From positions 1 to 47,718 of the forward strand of contig JAAYSQ010000033.1 in the NCBI GenBank assembly GCA_012523925.1: DNA of 47,718 nt, written 5' to 3'. Numbering within the stretch: position 1 is the first letter of the stretch; every line of letters starts with the position of its first letter. Shown here piece by piece: positions 29,167 to 39,501 of this stretch. Origin of the DNA: Clostridiales bacterium (GTDB taxonomy: Bacteria; Bacillota; Clostridia; Lachnospirales; Lachnospiraceae). The position numbers were made by a program, and so were the translations under genes. The notes beneath the pieces were generated by a model. That model saw nothing but the letters and a program-made list of their open reading frames with translations, was not told the DNA's origin and searched no databases.

Positions 29167-30615
29167 TTATAAACAATTAGGAAAATCCTTTTTAAATTTA
29201 TCTACTAACTTTTCCTGCCAGTCCGATACTGGAGCTAGCCTTCCAACAAAAAATCTTAAGGTTTTGGGCTCCTCGGTAAATGTTAAACCTTCAATCATAT
29301 CACGATTGTCCCATAGCCACGTTATTCGATCGATTGCATATTTCACCTGACTTAAGGTGAATACTCTTCTAGGCAAAGCACATCGAACTAATTCCATGGA
29401 AGCAATATGCTCGGATCCATCAGGATTACGATCTTCGCTTAAGGTACCACGTTCCATAGTCCGAATTCCACCTGCAAGATACAAGGCAGAACAAAGAGCT
29501 GCTGCCGGATATTGATCTCCAGGAATATTGGGAACAAATTTCATAGCATCAAGATGACATCCCAACCCTCCTGCTGGTTTCACCACAGGGATCCCTCGCT
29601 TATCTAGTTCATTAACCATATATTCAATAAATAATGGTCCTTGCGATATGATATCAAAATCCATCGTCTCTTCTAGGCCTACAGCTATCGCCCCCATTTC
29701 TTTGGTTGACATTCCACCATAGGTTAGGAACCCCTCATAAAGTGTAATAGCTTCCTTCATGGAATCCCAAAGTTCTTTCGTTCTAACGCAGATTCCACCA
29801 CCTCTTGCAAAACCAAGCTTACGAGCAGAGAAATAGATAATATCAAAATAAGATGCAACTTCTTTGGTGATTTCTCTAATCGACATGTTCTTGCATCGCT
29901 CTTCTCTTATTTTCATGAAATATAGATTATCCTGCAATAAACTAGCATCTAAAACAAGTGATATTCCATGAGCTTTGCATATTCTATGTATTTCTTCAAT
30001 ATTTCCAAGGGATATCGGCTGTCCACCAATTAAGTTCGTTCCTGCTTCCACACGAACGAATGGGATATGCTCTGCACCAACTTCATTGATTACATTTTCC
30101 AATTCGTCCAGATCAAAGTCTCCTTTAAAAGGATCCGTACTATCGGTAATCACGCTGCTCTTCTTTACCACTTCTACGACTCGTCCACCATTTTTAACTA
30201 TATGTGCTTTCGTGGTTGTAAAATGGTAGTTCATGGGGCAAACATCTCCCTCTTTAATGAGAGATTGCGCCAGAATGTTCTCACAAGCACGTCCCTGATG
30301 GGTAGGTAAAAAATGTTCCATGCCAAAGAGTTCCGTAAGCTTATCCTTTAATTCAAAAAAGGTGCGTGAGCCTGCGTAGGCATCATCGGCATTAATCATT
30401 GCTGATAACTGATTATCACTCATCGCGTTGACGCCACTATCTGTCAGCATGTCCAAAAATATATCGGTATTCTTTAGTAAATATAGGTTATTTCCAGCTT
30501 CTTTCAATGCTTTTAGTCGTTCTTCGACTTTTGGTAGATAAAGCTTTTGAACCACTCTTACCCTATGCGTTTCTAATGGTATTTTTTTGCCACTGTAAAA
30601 TTGTATTGTTTCCAT
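29167..30615 (-). CDS. tnaA: Tryptophanase/tyrosine phenol-lyase family (beta-eliminating lyase)
   Basis: PLP motif FSARKLGFARGGGICVR; AGTNLIGGQPISLGN; SALYLAGGIRTMERGTLSEDR. Confidence 0.85.
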   Translation of the reverse strand: METIQFYSGKKIPLETHRVRVVQKLYLPKVEERLKALKEAGNNLYLLKNTDIFLDMLTDSGVNAMSDNQLSAMINADDAYAGSRTFFELKDKLTELFGMEHFLPTHQGRACENILAQSLIKEGDVCPMNYHFTTTKAHIVKNGGRVVEVVKKSSVITDSTDPFKGDFDLDELENVINEVGAEHIPFVRVEAGTNLIGGQPISLGNIEEIHRICKAHGISLVLDASLLQDNLYFMKIREERCKNMSIREITKEVASYFDIIYFSARKLGFARGGGICVRTKELWDSMKEAITLYEGFLTYGGMSTKEMGAIAVGLEETMDFDIISQGPLFIEYMVNELDKRGIPVVKPAGGLGCHLDAMKFVPNIPGDQYPAAALCSALYLAGGIRTMERGTLSEDRNPDGSEHIASMELVRCALPRRVFTLSQVKYAIDRITWLWDNRDMIEGLTFTEEPKTLRFFVGRLAPVSDWQEKLVDKFKKDFPNCL

Positions 30616-30676
30616 GGTATATCCCCTTTATATATTTTTTTAAATTGAAATAAACTTCTATAAAAACACTATTCTA

Positions 30677-30705
30677 ATTATATCCAATATAAATCAGCTT
30701 GTCAA
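30677..30705 (-). promoter_or_regulatory. Perfect consensus sigma-A promoter of the tryptophanase gene
   Basis: Minus strand TTGACA-17 bp-TATAAT. Confidence 0.85.
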
Positions 30706-30709
30706 CGCT

Positions 30710-30728
30710 TTAAAGTTTTGAACTTTAA
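30710..30728. promoter_or_regulatory. Operator-like palindrome just upstream of the tryptophanase -35
   Basis: TTAAAGTT-ttg-AACTTTAA. Confidence 0.5.
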
Positions 30729-30754
30729 CGTACAAAAGTCCGCCTGCCAAAGAC

Positions 30755-30781
30755 AGCTACTAAGTAAAATACCTAGTAGCT
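30755..30781 (-). terminator. Hairpin downstream of the glutaredoxin-like gene
   Basis: AGCTACTAggtattttactTAGTAGCT. Confidence 0.55.
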
Positions 30782-30796
30782 AATCTTCTTAATATA

Positions 30797-31114
30797 TTAA
30801 CAATTTCCTTTTCCATCAATAGAACAGGCATTTATTTCTGAATCATTATCCGGCTTTTTTATCCCGGTAAGTTCATATATATCAAATGTTTTCCTTCCAT
30901 CCTCAAGAATAAAGAAAGGTATCCCGATTTTTCCTTCCTCCTTTATAGAAGTAAACATTGTCTCTTTATCCCGATAGGATAAGAATTCTTTTAGTATTGA
31001 AGTATTCTCCGTAATATTCCTATAATCTAGTTCAATGTCTTTCATTTTCCCTAGCTGTTCTTTGGCTATCACGCAATCAGAGCAAATTTCAGCACCATAC
31101 ATCACAATTTTCAT
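30797..31114 (-). CDS. Glutaredoxin-related protein with extra C-terminal cysteines
   Basis: MYGAEICSDCVIAKEQL (CxxC), GIPFF cis-Pro, C-tail NACSIDGKGNC. Confidence 0.82.
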   Translation of the reverse strand: MKIVMYGAEICSDCVIAKEQLGKMKDIELDYRNITENTSILKEFLSYRDKETMFTSIKEEGKIGIPFFILEDGRKTFDIYELTGIKKPDNDSEINACSIDGKGNC

Positions 31115-31285
31115 ATTTTCTCACCTCACTAATTCATAGTTAATAGCTTACTCTTTCCTGATAACATATATTCTTCTTATTACTAATTTGATTAATGATA
31201 TTACTTGCTATTTTATTAACCATAGCTATATTTCGATACCGTTATTCTCTAATATAGTTATCTTTTTGTAGTTCTCTTTTTATAG

Positions 31286-32572
31286 TTATCTTTTGGTTGT
31301 AAAATAAACTTCCATCAGTCGAAGCATACTTTCTATGTCCTTAGTACCCATTGTCTCCACTGCGGAATGCATTGCCAATAAAGGAACTCCGATATCCACG
31401 GTACGAACTGGTAATTGTGTCGATATTACTGGACCCATGGTGCTTCCAGCAGTCGCATCAGAACGATTTACAAACTTCTGATAAGGAATATCGTTTTCTT
31501 CGCATAATTGTTGGAGTATGGCAACTGCTCCTGTATCAAAGGCATATCTTTGTGCGGTATCAATTTTAAATGCGATACCTTTGTTTAGCTCCGCTACATT
31601 TGTAGGATCATATTTTGATGAAAAGTTTGGATGATATGCTTGTGCTACGTCAACGGATAATATATGGCTTCTTTGCATAACTTCAAATAAATTAATCCTA
31701 GTCCTTCCCAAGGAAGCAAATAGCTTCTCTAGTAGCATTGTAGTAAATTGTGATGCACTTCCCTGCTTGGTACGATTTCCAATCTCTTCGTTATCATATA
31801 GACAAACCATATGAATATCTTTATCGCAAACATCATGTAAAATACCTTGAATGAGAGCATATGCGGAGGATAAGTCATCCAACCTTGGTGAGCAAATGAA
31901 TTCCTGATTCATTCCAACCAAATTAGCTTTATCTAGGTTGTATAAAAATAAATCGTAATCCAATATGTCCTCTTCTGGAATCTGTAACTGTTCCGATAGT
32001 AATTTGGTAAAGTAATTATGTACCTTCTCATCGGACATTCCAAGTAGAGGAAGTACATCTTTCTGCTTATTAATTTCAACGCCTCGATTCACATCCCGGT
32101 TTAAATGTATTGCCAAATTCGGAATTACCATGAGTGGTTTCTTAAAATCCACCAAAACTTCCTTCGGATAGAAAGCTCTATCACTTTTTAAGGCAACCTT
32201 ACCTGAAATGGATAAGGCTCTGTCAAACCAACTGGATAGGATCATCCCTCCATAAACCTCTGTATTAAGACGCAGATATCCTCGCTCTCGCATTTCAGGA
32301 TTTGGTTTAATGCGAAATGCTGGGAAATCCGTATGGGCTGCTGCTAAACGAAGAATCATATCTTCCCCAATATCTTTTCCTATTTTAAAGGCAAAGATGG
32401 TTGTATCGTATAATTTCACATAATAAGCGCCACCCTTTTCGAGTTTCCAAGGTTCTTCAAAAGATAAATTTTGAAAACCTGCTGCATCTAATATCTCACT
32501 GCTATTTTTCACCACATAAAACGGTGATGTTGAATTATCTAAATATTCAAAAAATGTATCAATTTTGTGCAT
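31286..32572 (-). CDS. M18 family aminopeptidase
   Basis: AAHTDFPAFRIKPNP, DNEEIGNRTKQGSAS, STMGPVISTQLPVRTVDIGVPLLAMHS. Confidence 0.93.
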   Translation of the reverse strand: MHKIDTFFEYLDNSTSPFYVVKNSSEILDAAGFQNLSFEEPWKLEKGGAYYVKLYDTTIFAFKIGKDIGEDMILRLAAAHTDFPAFRIKPNPEMRERGYLRLNTEVYGGMILSSWFDRALSISGKVALKSDRAFYPKEVLVDFKKPLMVIPNLAIHLNRDVNRGVEINKQKDVLPLLGMSDEKVHNYFTKLLSEQLQIPEEDILDYDLFLYNLDKANLVGMNQEFICSPRLDDLSSAYALIQGILHDVCDKDIHMVCLYDNEEIGNRTKQGSASQFTTMLLEKLFASLGRTRINLFEVMQRSHILSVDVAQAYHPNFSSKYDPTNVAELNKGIAFKIDTAQRYAFDTGAVAILQQLCEENDIPYQKFVNRSDATAGSTMGPVISTQLPVRTVDIGVPLLAMHSAVETMGTKDIESMLRLMEVYFTTKR

Positions 32573-32835
32573 ATTTACCTCCTAATGCTATAAGCAATTG
32601 AATGATTCATCCACTCGAATAATTCAATTTAATATACATCTAGTATCATACCCTTTATATATTAATCTTTCAATAGCTATCCATCTCTTGCCCTTAATTA
32701 GTATATTTATGAAAATAGTAATTCTCCATTCACTATCATTATAATGATTAGACTTCTTAACTTTCGATCAGAAATGTATATCTAAGAAAAAAGGAGATAC
32801 AATATTTATATTAATAATAAAAAGGAAGTGTTTCA

Positions 32836-33024
32836 ATGAGTAAGCAGTCTGAACAAAGATATCGTAAAGAAATGGGACTAAATCACAAGGAGCGAGCAAA
32901 GGATTCTAATAATTCCAACAATCAGACATCTAATTCTGTGAAAAATATGCCTAGTAGAGAAGGTTACGGAGATGGGAATCCGGACGGTTCCAATAGTAGC
33001 AATTCCAATCGAAAAAATAAATAA
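32836..33024 (+). CDS. Small hydrophilic Asn/Ser-rich protein, unknown
   Basis: RBS aaggaagtg; MSKQSEQRYRKEMGLNHKERAKDSNN...; followed by a hairpin terminator. Confidence 0.6.
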   Translation: MSKQSEQRYRKEMGLNHKERAKDSNNSNNQTSNSVKNMPSREGYGDGNPDGSNSSNSNRKNK

Positions 33025-33057
33025 TAAATATCAAATCAATTTCTATTAACTCTATAG

Positions 33058-33101
33058 GTGTGTCGCATATCAAACTAAGTTTGAATGTGGCACATCTTTT
33101 T
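33058..33101 (+). terminator. Intrinsic terminator
   Basis: GTGTCGCATATCAAACtaaGTTTGAATGTGGCACATCTTTTTT. Confidence 0.75.
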
Positions 33102-33240
33102 TAATCTAAAATCTCCTTATAAACATTCGACAAATTTTACTCTTTTAAGTCATTATTCATCACATTTCATCATTTCATGAATAAGATATATTGGAAACTA
33201 AAATTAGAGTTTCCTAAGCAAAAATTATGGAGGTGAAAGA

Positions 33241-34053
33241 ATGGATAATTATAACGCTAGAGGTGCAACTGTTGTAAGTTCTGAAGCTTATGCAAGCAAA
33301 TGTGGAAAAGAGTGCGATGCAGCAGTTCTTAAAGCAGATACCCTAACAGGTGCTGAAAATTATTCATGGCCAGGTGGAGATATTAAAATTCCACGTGTAC
33401 TATCAGAATTCGTAGTTCAGATTGATTCCGAATCAAAAATCAGACTGAACGAACCTGCTTATGAGATAAAAAGAATTGAGAAGCAAATATTCTTAACACA
33501 ATGTAGATATATTCCGCCAACTAAAAAAGTATTTATTGAAGGATATATTAGAAAAAACATTGAATATGCTGCAAGGTCTTGTTCGAAATACAATGCTATT
33601 GCAGGAACAATTAAAGATACAACCGTTCATGTTCCATTTAAAGTATATACAAAAGTAGAATTCAAGGATGCAAAACCTTATATCGTACCAAATCCACCAT
33701 CTATGGTTGCTAGATACTTTGACGAAAAGAGAATGGGCAAGGATATCAGAGAAGCCGATCGTTCAAATGTTGAAATCTTTAATGAGCCGGTTTACTGCGA
33801 ACTTGAATGGTCTGCAGTATATGACGCGGACATTAATGAAAGAGGCAAGAAGATTGATGGTTTCCTCAACGAAGAAGAATTCCAAGAATTCACTGATAAA
33901 TCCGTTGTATATCTTTGCATAAAATTACTTCAGAAGCAACAAGTTTGCTGGCCATTTCCTCATATAAAAGAGGATCACAAGAAGAAACCATATCCGAAAA
34001 ACACATCTTGGGGAATGCCAGAATTCCCTGATAAAAAACCACCGGTATTATAA
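33241..34053 (+). CDS. Cys-containing coat-like protein, possibly SPOCS/DUF3794-related
   Basis: IKIPRVLSEFVVQIDSESKIRLNEPAYEIKRIEKQIFLTQCRYIP...VFIEGYIRKNIEYA...TTVHVPFKVYTKVEF. Confidence 0.55.
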   Translation: MDNYNARGATVVSSEAYASKCGKECDAAVLKADTLTGAENYSWPGGDIKIPRVLSEFVVQIDSESKIRLNEPAYEIKRIEKQIFLTQCRYIPPTKKVFIEGYIRKNIEYAARSCSKYNAIAGTIKDTTVHVPFKVYTKVEFKDAKPYIVPNPPSMVARYFDEKRMGKDIREADRSNVEIFNEPVYCELEWSAVYDADINERGKKIDGFLNEEEFQEFTDKSVVYLCIKLLQKQQVCWPFPHIKEDHKKKPYPKNTSWGMPEFPDKKPPVL

Positions 34054-34180
34054 AGCACTAAGGGTCTAAATATACACCGAATAATAATTCGTCAATAAGA
34101 TTTCCATTTACAACAAAGGATCTGACTCCGACACTGCGCGGGGTCGGATCCCCTACTTCTTAATAAACAACTCATTATAA

Positions 34181-34891
34181 TTACTTTTGGATTGGAGTAA
34201 CTTCGCAAACAGTTAATATCCTTTCCTCTACGGTAAAACGAATATTAAATCCTGCAAAAAATAGACCATAGATTCGAGACGGATTATTTTGATATGCAGG
34301 CCTCGGATCTTGTGCTAGCACTCCTAGGAGTGCCTCCCGTTGTTCCAAAGGAATGTTCATAAGCAATTGCTCAGGAAATTCCACTTGAAGCTCATAATCC
34401 GTATTGGAATCAGCAAATCCTTCAGTAGCATCCGGATGGCTATCTGTATATGAAAGATAGGGCTTAATATCAAAGATTGGAGTATTATCCATCAAATCAG
34501 CTCCCGAGATATGGAGAATTGGTCCCAGCTCTGTATCCAGCTCTATACCATCCAATTTGACAGAGGATAATCCGATTGGGTTCGGCCTAAATGGTGAACG
34601 AGTAGCAAATACACCCATACGCTTATTACCTCCAAGACGAGGAGGCTTTACCGTAGGAGACCATTTATCACTAACCGCTTTGGAAAATTCCCATATGAGC
34701 CAAATATGCGAAAACCCCTCTAGCCCCCGTAATGCATGGGGATTACGATATTCCGGTTCAAATACAATAACTCCCTTAAGGGCATCAACGATACCACTTT
34801 GCCGTGGAATGCCAAACTTCTCCGGAAAATCCGTCCGTATACGCGCAATTACTTTTAAAGAACGTTCCTCTATCTTATCATTGTAACTCAT
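34181..34891 (-). CDS. trmO: tRNA (t6A37) N6-methyltransferase TrmO (TsaA family)
   Basis: ARIRTDFPEKFGIPRQSGIVD; GVFATRSPFRPNPIGLSSVKL; DNTPIFDIKPYLSYTDS. Confidence 0.93.
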   Translation of the reverse strand: MSYNDKIEERSLKVIARIRTDFPEKFGIPRQSGIVDALKGVIVFEPEYRNPHALRGLEGFSHIWLIWEFSKAVSDKWSPTVKPPRLGGNKRMGVFATRSPFRPNPIGLSSVKLDGIELDTELGPILHISGADLMDNTPIFDIKPYLSYTDSHPDATEGFADSNTDYELQVEFPEQLLMNIPLEQREALLGVLAQDPRPAYQNNPSRIYGLFFAGFNIRFTVEERILTVCEVTPIQK

Positions 34892-35029
34892 GTAATATAC
34901 CTCCTTAACTAACTATTCTGTATTGAAGTCCATGCAATCATACAGATAGTATTCGAATAATTTAGTATGGGGTAGCCCCTGGCCAATTACAAACTGCTTA
35001 ATGAGCATTTTATACGCTTAGGGGCTTAC

Positions 35030-36424
35030 CTAATCACTTGCCTCCTCATAGCTAATCACAGGTACACCCGCTTCAATATTATCAAATATCTTTCTAGCCA
35101 AATGCAAAGGCGCGTTGACACATCCATGGGAACCCCTACTTTTATATATCTCTCCGCCAAAGGAATATCTCCAACTGGCATCATGAATTCCGATATCGCC
35201 AAAAAATGGCATCCAATAGGTGACATCTGCTTCATAACCAGGACCTACTAGAATAGCATCCTTTTGTTTATAATTTAGCATATAGGTACCGGTCACAGTT
35301 CCATAACCCCGATTCGGATTCCCAGTAACAACAGAACCTTGTGCAATCAATTCCCCATCCTTATAAAACCATAGATGTTGCCTTGTTATATTAATTTCCA
35401 CATAGGTATTTCCAATGTCATCATCACCTTGTTGTCTTGCTTTTTGACTATAAATCGGCTCCCTCTCGATTATCTCGCCGGACTTAATATTCTCCAATAA
35501 GGCTTTCGTCTCTTCCTCTTCATCAATCTTCCATCCATATAAGCCACCTTGAACTTCAAGGTCGATACCATTGGACGTCCTAAATTTTCTAGTCTTTCCG
35601 ACGGTATCATATTTTCTGCAAATCTTCCTTAGATAATTAGTAACAGCTGCTTCATTTATGATAACATCCAAATTCTCATCAACCTTTAACCATTTATGTA
35701 TCTCATTTCCATCCAACACTTCTGTTTGATCACCTATATCATAAATGATCTTAGTAGTAATAAGTTTATTAAGTAAGTTCTTTACTGTCTCTGTTTTACT
35801 AGAATTTATAGTATATTTTGGATTAAGATAACAATTCTTTTTATCCAAATATAAACTTGTATTTCCTTTTAATATACTGTTATTAACTTCATTAATAAAT
35901 CGATCCTTTATAATAGTATTTCCGTAGACTTCTTCAATAATTATATAGCTTCCTTTCACAAACTTAAAGCTCACATTCCTTGGTTCCACAAATTCTGCAT
36001 TAAAAACACTTAGATTATCAAGGACCTTTTCTAATAATTTCTCTTGATATTGATATAGATCCGTTACAAAATAACATTGTTCACTGAACAGGGGACTAAT
36101 CCATAGAAAGGATTTTTGCATATTATATATTTTAGGAATACTATTTTGCTCATTATAATGTAATCCTATGTCTCTACCTTTGATTACATCCGTAATACCA
36201 TCTCGTCCAATAATACGCAGTTCATAATTATCCACTTGCTCTTTGATGATCTGTTCCGCATCCTCATAAGATTTTCCACCGAGTTTCACACCATTAATTA
36301 CAGTGCAAAAAAAGAAATGTCTCGTAAAGTATAAAGAAACAAGTAAATATGCTAATGTAATTGTTCCAATGATAATTGCTAAATTACGAATTTGAATCCT
36401 ATTTACCTTCATACCTTCAACCAA
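35030..36424 (-). CDS. L,D-transpeptidase (YkuD) with peptidoglycan-binding_4 domain, membrane-anchored
   Basis: N-terminal TM; catalytic GIHDASWR...SRGSHGCVNAPLHLARKIF. Confidence 0.92.
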   Translation of the reverse strand: MVEGMKVNRIQIRNLAIIIGTITLAYLLVSLYFTRHFFFCTVINGVKLGGKSYEDAEQIIKEQVDNYELRIIGRDGITDVIKGRDIGLHYNEQNSIPKIYNMQKSFLWISPLFSEQCYFVTDLYQYQEKLLEKVLDNLSVFNAEFVEPRNVSFKFVKGSYIIIEEVYGNTIIKDRFINEVNNSILKGNTSLYLDKKNCYLNPKYTINSSKTETVKNLLNKLITTKIIYDIGDQTEVLDGNEIHKWLKVDENLDVIINEAAVTNYLRKICRKYDTVGKTRKFRTSNGIDLEVQGGLYGWKIDEEEETKALLENIKSGEIIEREPIYSQKARQQGDDDIGNTYVEINITRQHLWFYKDGELIAQGSVVTGNPNRGYGTVTGTYMLNYKQKDAILVGPGYEADVTYWMPFFGDIGIHDASWRYSFGGEIYKSRGSHGCVNAPLHLARKIFDNIEAGVPVISYEEASD

Positions 36425-36464
36425 TCAAAATACTTAAGTACTTGTAACTAATCTATGACAACAA

Positions 36465-37352
36465 TTATGATTTTAAGATTCCGAATCGCTTTCGATATCC
36501 GCATTTTCTGCAAAGTTCTTCAACTGCTTCCTTTCTAGAAAAACCTTGAACGATATTGTTCACCCGTTTACTTTCAAGGATTGACGCAAATTCTGTGGCA
36601 TGAATATTTCCAAGATTAATTACTCCCTCGCCATCTAAGCAGCAAGGGACCACTGTGCCATTAACTAATATTGCTATTTGACTACGGAGACCATAGCAAA
36701 ATCCATATCCATCGTCTTCCTTTTCCTTTAAATCCGGCCACTGGAATTCATAATCCTGATTCAAATAAACTCGGTCAGCAATTTTAATACCTCTTCCAGG
36801 AAGCACTTTTTCCTCAATCTTATATGGCAGATTAAATTCTTTTTCAATGATTTCTAGTAGTTCTCGATTTCTGTTCATCTTTATATTAATCTGGTTATCT
36901 TCATTTAGATTCCAAAGTCGTAAAGATATTATAATCTTTGACTTTTCCCTGGCTTCACGGACAAAGGAAAGAATATTCCTTATATATTCATGTTTATCTG
37001 TTAGCCCATCATTACCATCAAAGCTATGTAAGGAAAAATTAATCTGACGGAGTGATGGTTTATCAATAATTTTGTCTTTCACTTTGGAAATCAAAGTTCC
37101 ATTGGTCGTTATATTAACTTGAAATCCTTTTTTATAACTAATATCCAAGAACTTATCAATCCGAGGATGAATAAAAGGCTCCCCTTTTACATGAAAATAT
37201 ATATAATCAGTGAACGGTTTTATTTGATCCAATATCCTTTGAAAGGTTTCTATACTCATGAACTCCCCTTGCCGCTTCGTCTGTGGACAAAAGCTACACT
37301 GGAGATTGCATACATTGGTTATCTCAATATAAACCCTTTTGAACTTTTTCAT
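36465..37352 (-). CDS. Radical SAM/SPASM domain protein
   Basis: CNLQCSFCPQ (Cx3Cx2C); C-terminal Cys cluster PCCLDGEG...ELCRKCGYRKRFG. Confidence 0.92.
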   Translation of the reverse strand: MKKFKRVYIEITNVCNLQCSFCPQTKRQGEFMSIETFQRILDQIKPFTDYIYFHVKGEPFIHPRIDKFLDISYKKGFQVNITTNGTLISKVKDKIIDKPSLRQINFSLHSFDGNDGLTDKHEYIRNILSFVREAREKSKIIISLRLWNLNEDNQINIKMNRNRELLEIIEKEFNLPYKIEEKVLPGRGIKIADRVYLNQDYEFQWPDLKEKEDDGYGFCYGLRSQIAILVNGTVVPCCLDGEGVINLGNIHATEFASILESKRVNNIVQGFSRKEAVEELCRKCGYRKRFGILKS

Positions 37353-37508
37353 ATTTTTAACTCCTATCGTTCTACTTTAGACAGTACATACTATATTATA
37401 AATTAGACCTTTAAAATATAGCAAGTAAAAAACGTTTATTAATTTTTGATGCAGATTAGCATTTCCCATGCATATCTTTCATGCTGAACAAGTCAGTAAA
37501 TCAAAAAA

Positions 37509-37529
37509 CAGAGGCACATTCGCCTCTGC
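37509..37529 (-). terminator. Terminator of the SASP gene
   Basis: CAGAGGCgaatgtGCCTCTGTTTTTTG on the minus strand. Confidence 0.7.
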
Positions 37530-37538
37530 TCCACTTTA

Positions 37539-37724
37539 CTATTTTATGGTTTCAACTAAATGAGTTAAAGGAACTTCATGGCTATAATGGGGTTGATCTA
37601 GATAATGAATACTAGCGCGATCTTTAACAGGGTTAATTCCTTCAATGTAAACCTGTCTCCCATTATGGGTTACATTGGCCATTTCTAAAGAAGATATTAT
37701 TTCGCTTGCACGTTTTCTGTCCAT
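37539..37724 (-). CDS. sspH: H-type small acid-soluble spore protein
   Basis: MDRKRASEIISSLEMANVTHNGRQVYIEGINPVKDRASIHYLDQP; start after aaagggggattatt. Confidence 0.88.
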   Translation of the reverse strand: MDRKRASEIISSLEMANVTHNGRQVYIEGINPVKDRASIHYLDQPHYSHEVPLTHLVETIK

Positions 37725-37939
37725 AATAATCCCCCTTTGGAGCACTAAACAAAATGAATTGCTATTCATATTGTTTGTAGCTGGCCTATTTTTATACTAG
37801 CGGTTTCTTCTAGACAAAATTAAAATTATTTTGTAAGCGTGTATAATCAGATTATTACTTGGTTTATAAGGCGAAGTTTTGTATTTTTAAATAATAGATA
37901 TATATGTCATAAAATCACGTATTTTGCGAATAGCGGTAT

Positions 37940-37967
37940 TGACAAAAAAACAGAATATCGTATACTC
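37940..37967 (+). promoter_or_regulatory. Sigma-A type promoter of the MATE gene
   Basis: TTGACA-16 bp-TATACT. Confidence 0.7.
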
Positions 37968-38092
37968 TTAATGTTGCATATTGTTTTTTCTATATACTAT
38001 ATCTTGTAGAGTAATACATGAAAACAGGGCTAAAATTTGAAAAGAAAAAACATTTACATAATTACTGTCAGATAACTAGAAAGGATTACATT

Positions 38093-39454
38093 TTGAAAAA
38101 GACAAAAAATTTACTTCATGGAAATGAAACAAAGGCAATGTTAAGTTTCGCACTCCCTATGATAATAGGAAACATATTCCAGCAAATGTATAATGTTGCG
38201 GATACTGTTATTGTTGGTAAATATATAGGACCCAATGCACTTGCCGCAGTAGGCAGTTCATTTTCTATTATGGTTCTCTTAACTTCCATAATACTAGGGC
38301 TTTGTATGGGTAGTGGAGCGGTATTCTCGTATCTATATGGGGCAAATGAAATAGAGCGTCTTAAGAATAGTTTTTTTACTTCTTTCTGCTTTATTGGGAT
38401 TGTTTCATTAATAATAAACCTAGCCTCCTTCATTTTTATTGATGAAATTCTGCACTTTATCCGCATTCCCCAGGAAATATATAGTGATACCAAGATCTAT
38501 TTACTTGTTAATTTTTATGGAATACTTTTAACCTTTCTTTATAACTATTTTGCTTCCGTAATGCGAAGCTTGGGTGATTCTATGGTTCCTTTGATATTTC
38601 TAAGTATCGCTGCTGTCATTGATATTACATTGAATTATGTCTTTGTAGTTCCTATGAATATGGGAGTTGCTGGCGCTGCCTATGCTACCCTTGTTGCTCA
38701 AGTATTTTCAGCATTTGGGATTACAATTTATTGTATATTCAAGGTACCTTTAATCCGCCTGCAAAGAAAGCATATTTATTTTGATAAGAATATTGTTACC
38801 ATGATTGCAAACAACTCTGTTCTCACCAGTATTCAACAATCCATAATGAATTTTGGTATCTTAATGATACAGGGATTAGTAAATAGCTTTGGAGTAGCAG
38901 TTATGGCAGCCTTTACGGCAGTCGTTAAGATAGAAAGCTTTGCCTACTTGCCAGTGCAGGATTTTGGGAATGCATTTTCCACCTTCATTGCACAAAATGA
39001 TGGTGCAGGCAAGAAAGATCGTATTAAAAGCGGAATACGTTCCGCAGTCAAAATCATTACAATTTACTGTGCTATCATATCGGTATTGATCATTATATTT
39101 GCCAAGCCACTTATGTATATTTTTATTGACGCTGGAGAAACGGAGATATTAGGCATAGGCAAACAGTATCTACTTGTCGTTGCAAGTTTCTACTGCCTAA
39201 TCGGATACCTTTTTATGTTCTATGGTTTCTTTCGCGGGATTGGAAAGCCTCAAGTATCCATCATTCTTACAATAGCAAGCCTTGGTACTCGGGTTTTCCT
39301 AGCATATTTTCTCTCCTCGATTCCTTCCATCGGAATTGTTGGAATCTGGTGGTCTATCCCAATTGGATGGCTCCTGGCTGACATTATTGGAACCATTAAG
39401 GTTCGATCATTAATGCGCTCAAGAGAACAATTTCAGCTAAACCAAGAAACCTAG
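38093..39454 (+). CDS. MATE family efflux transporter
   Basis: NETKAMLSFALPMIIGNIFQQMYNVADTVIVGKYIGPNALAAVG; TTG start with RBS aaagga assumed (ORF track start 38018). Confidence 0.9.
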   Translation: MKKTKNLLHGNETKAMLSFALPMIIGNIFQQMYNVADTVIVGKYIGPNALAAVGSSFSIMVLLTSIILGLCMGSGAVFSYLYGANEIERLKNSFFTSFCFIGIVSLIINLASFIFIDEILHFIRIPQEIYSDTKIYLLVNFYGILLTFLYNYFASVMRSLGDSMVPLIFLSIAAVIDITLNYVFVVPMNMGVAGAAYATLVAQVFSAFGITIYCIFKVPLIRLQRKHIYFDKNIVTMIANNSVLTSIQQSIMNFGILMIQGLVNSFGVAVMAAFTAVVKIESFAYLPVQDFGNAFSTFIAQNDGAGKKDRIKSGIRSAVKIITIYCAIISVLIIIFAKPLMYIFIDAGETEILGIGKQYLLVVASFYCLIGYLFMFYGFFRGIGKPQVSIILTIASLGTRVFLAYFLSSIPSIGIVGIWWSIPIGWLLADIIGTIKVRSLMRSREQFQLNQET

Positions 39455-39501
39455 TGCCTAATATGTTAGCAAAGTCATTATACCTAGTAAGCCAATTCAC
39501 T

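Noticed and set aside
34120-34155. Hairpin GATCTGACTCCGACactgcgcggGGTCGGATC
   Set aside because: Only ~5-6 bp contiguous pairing; probably a weak convergent terminator, not enough to call
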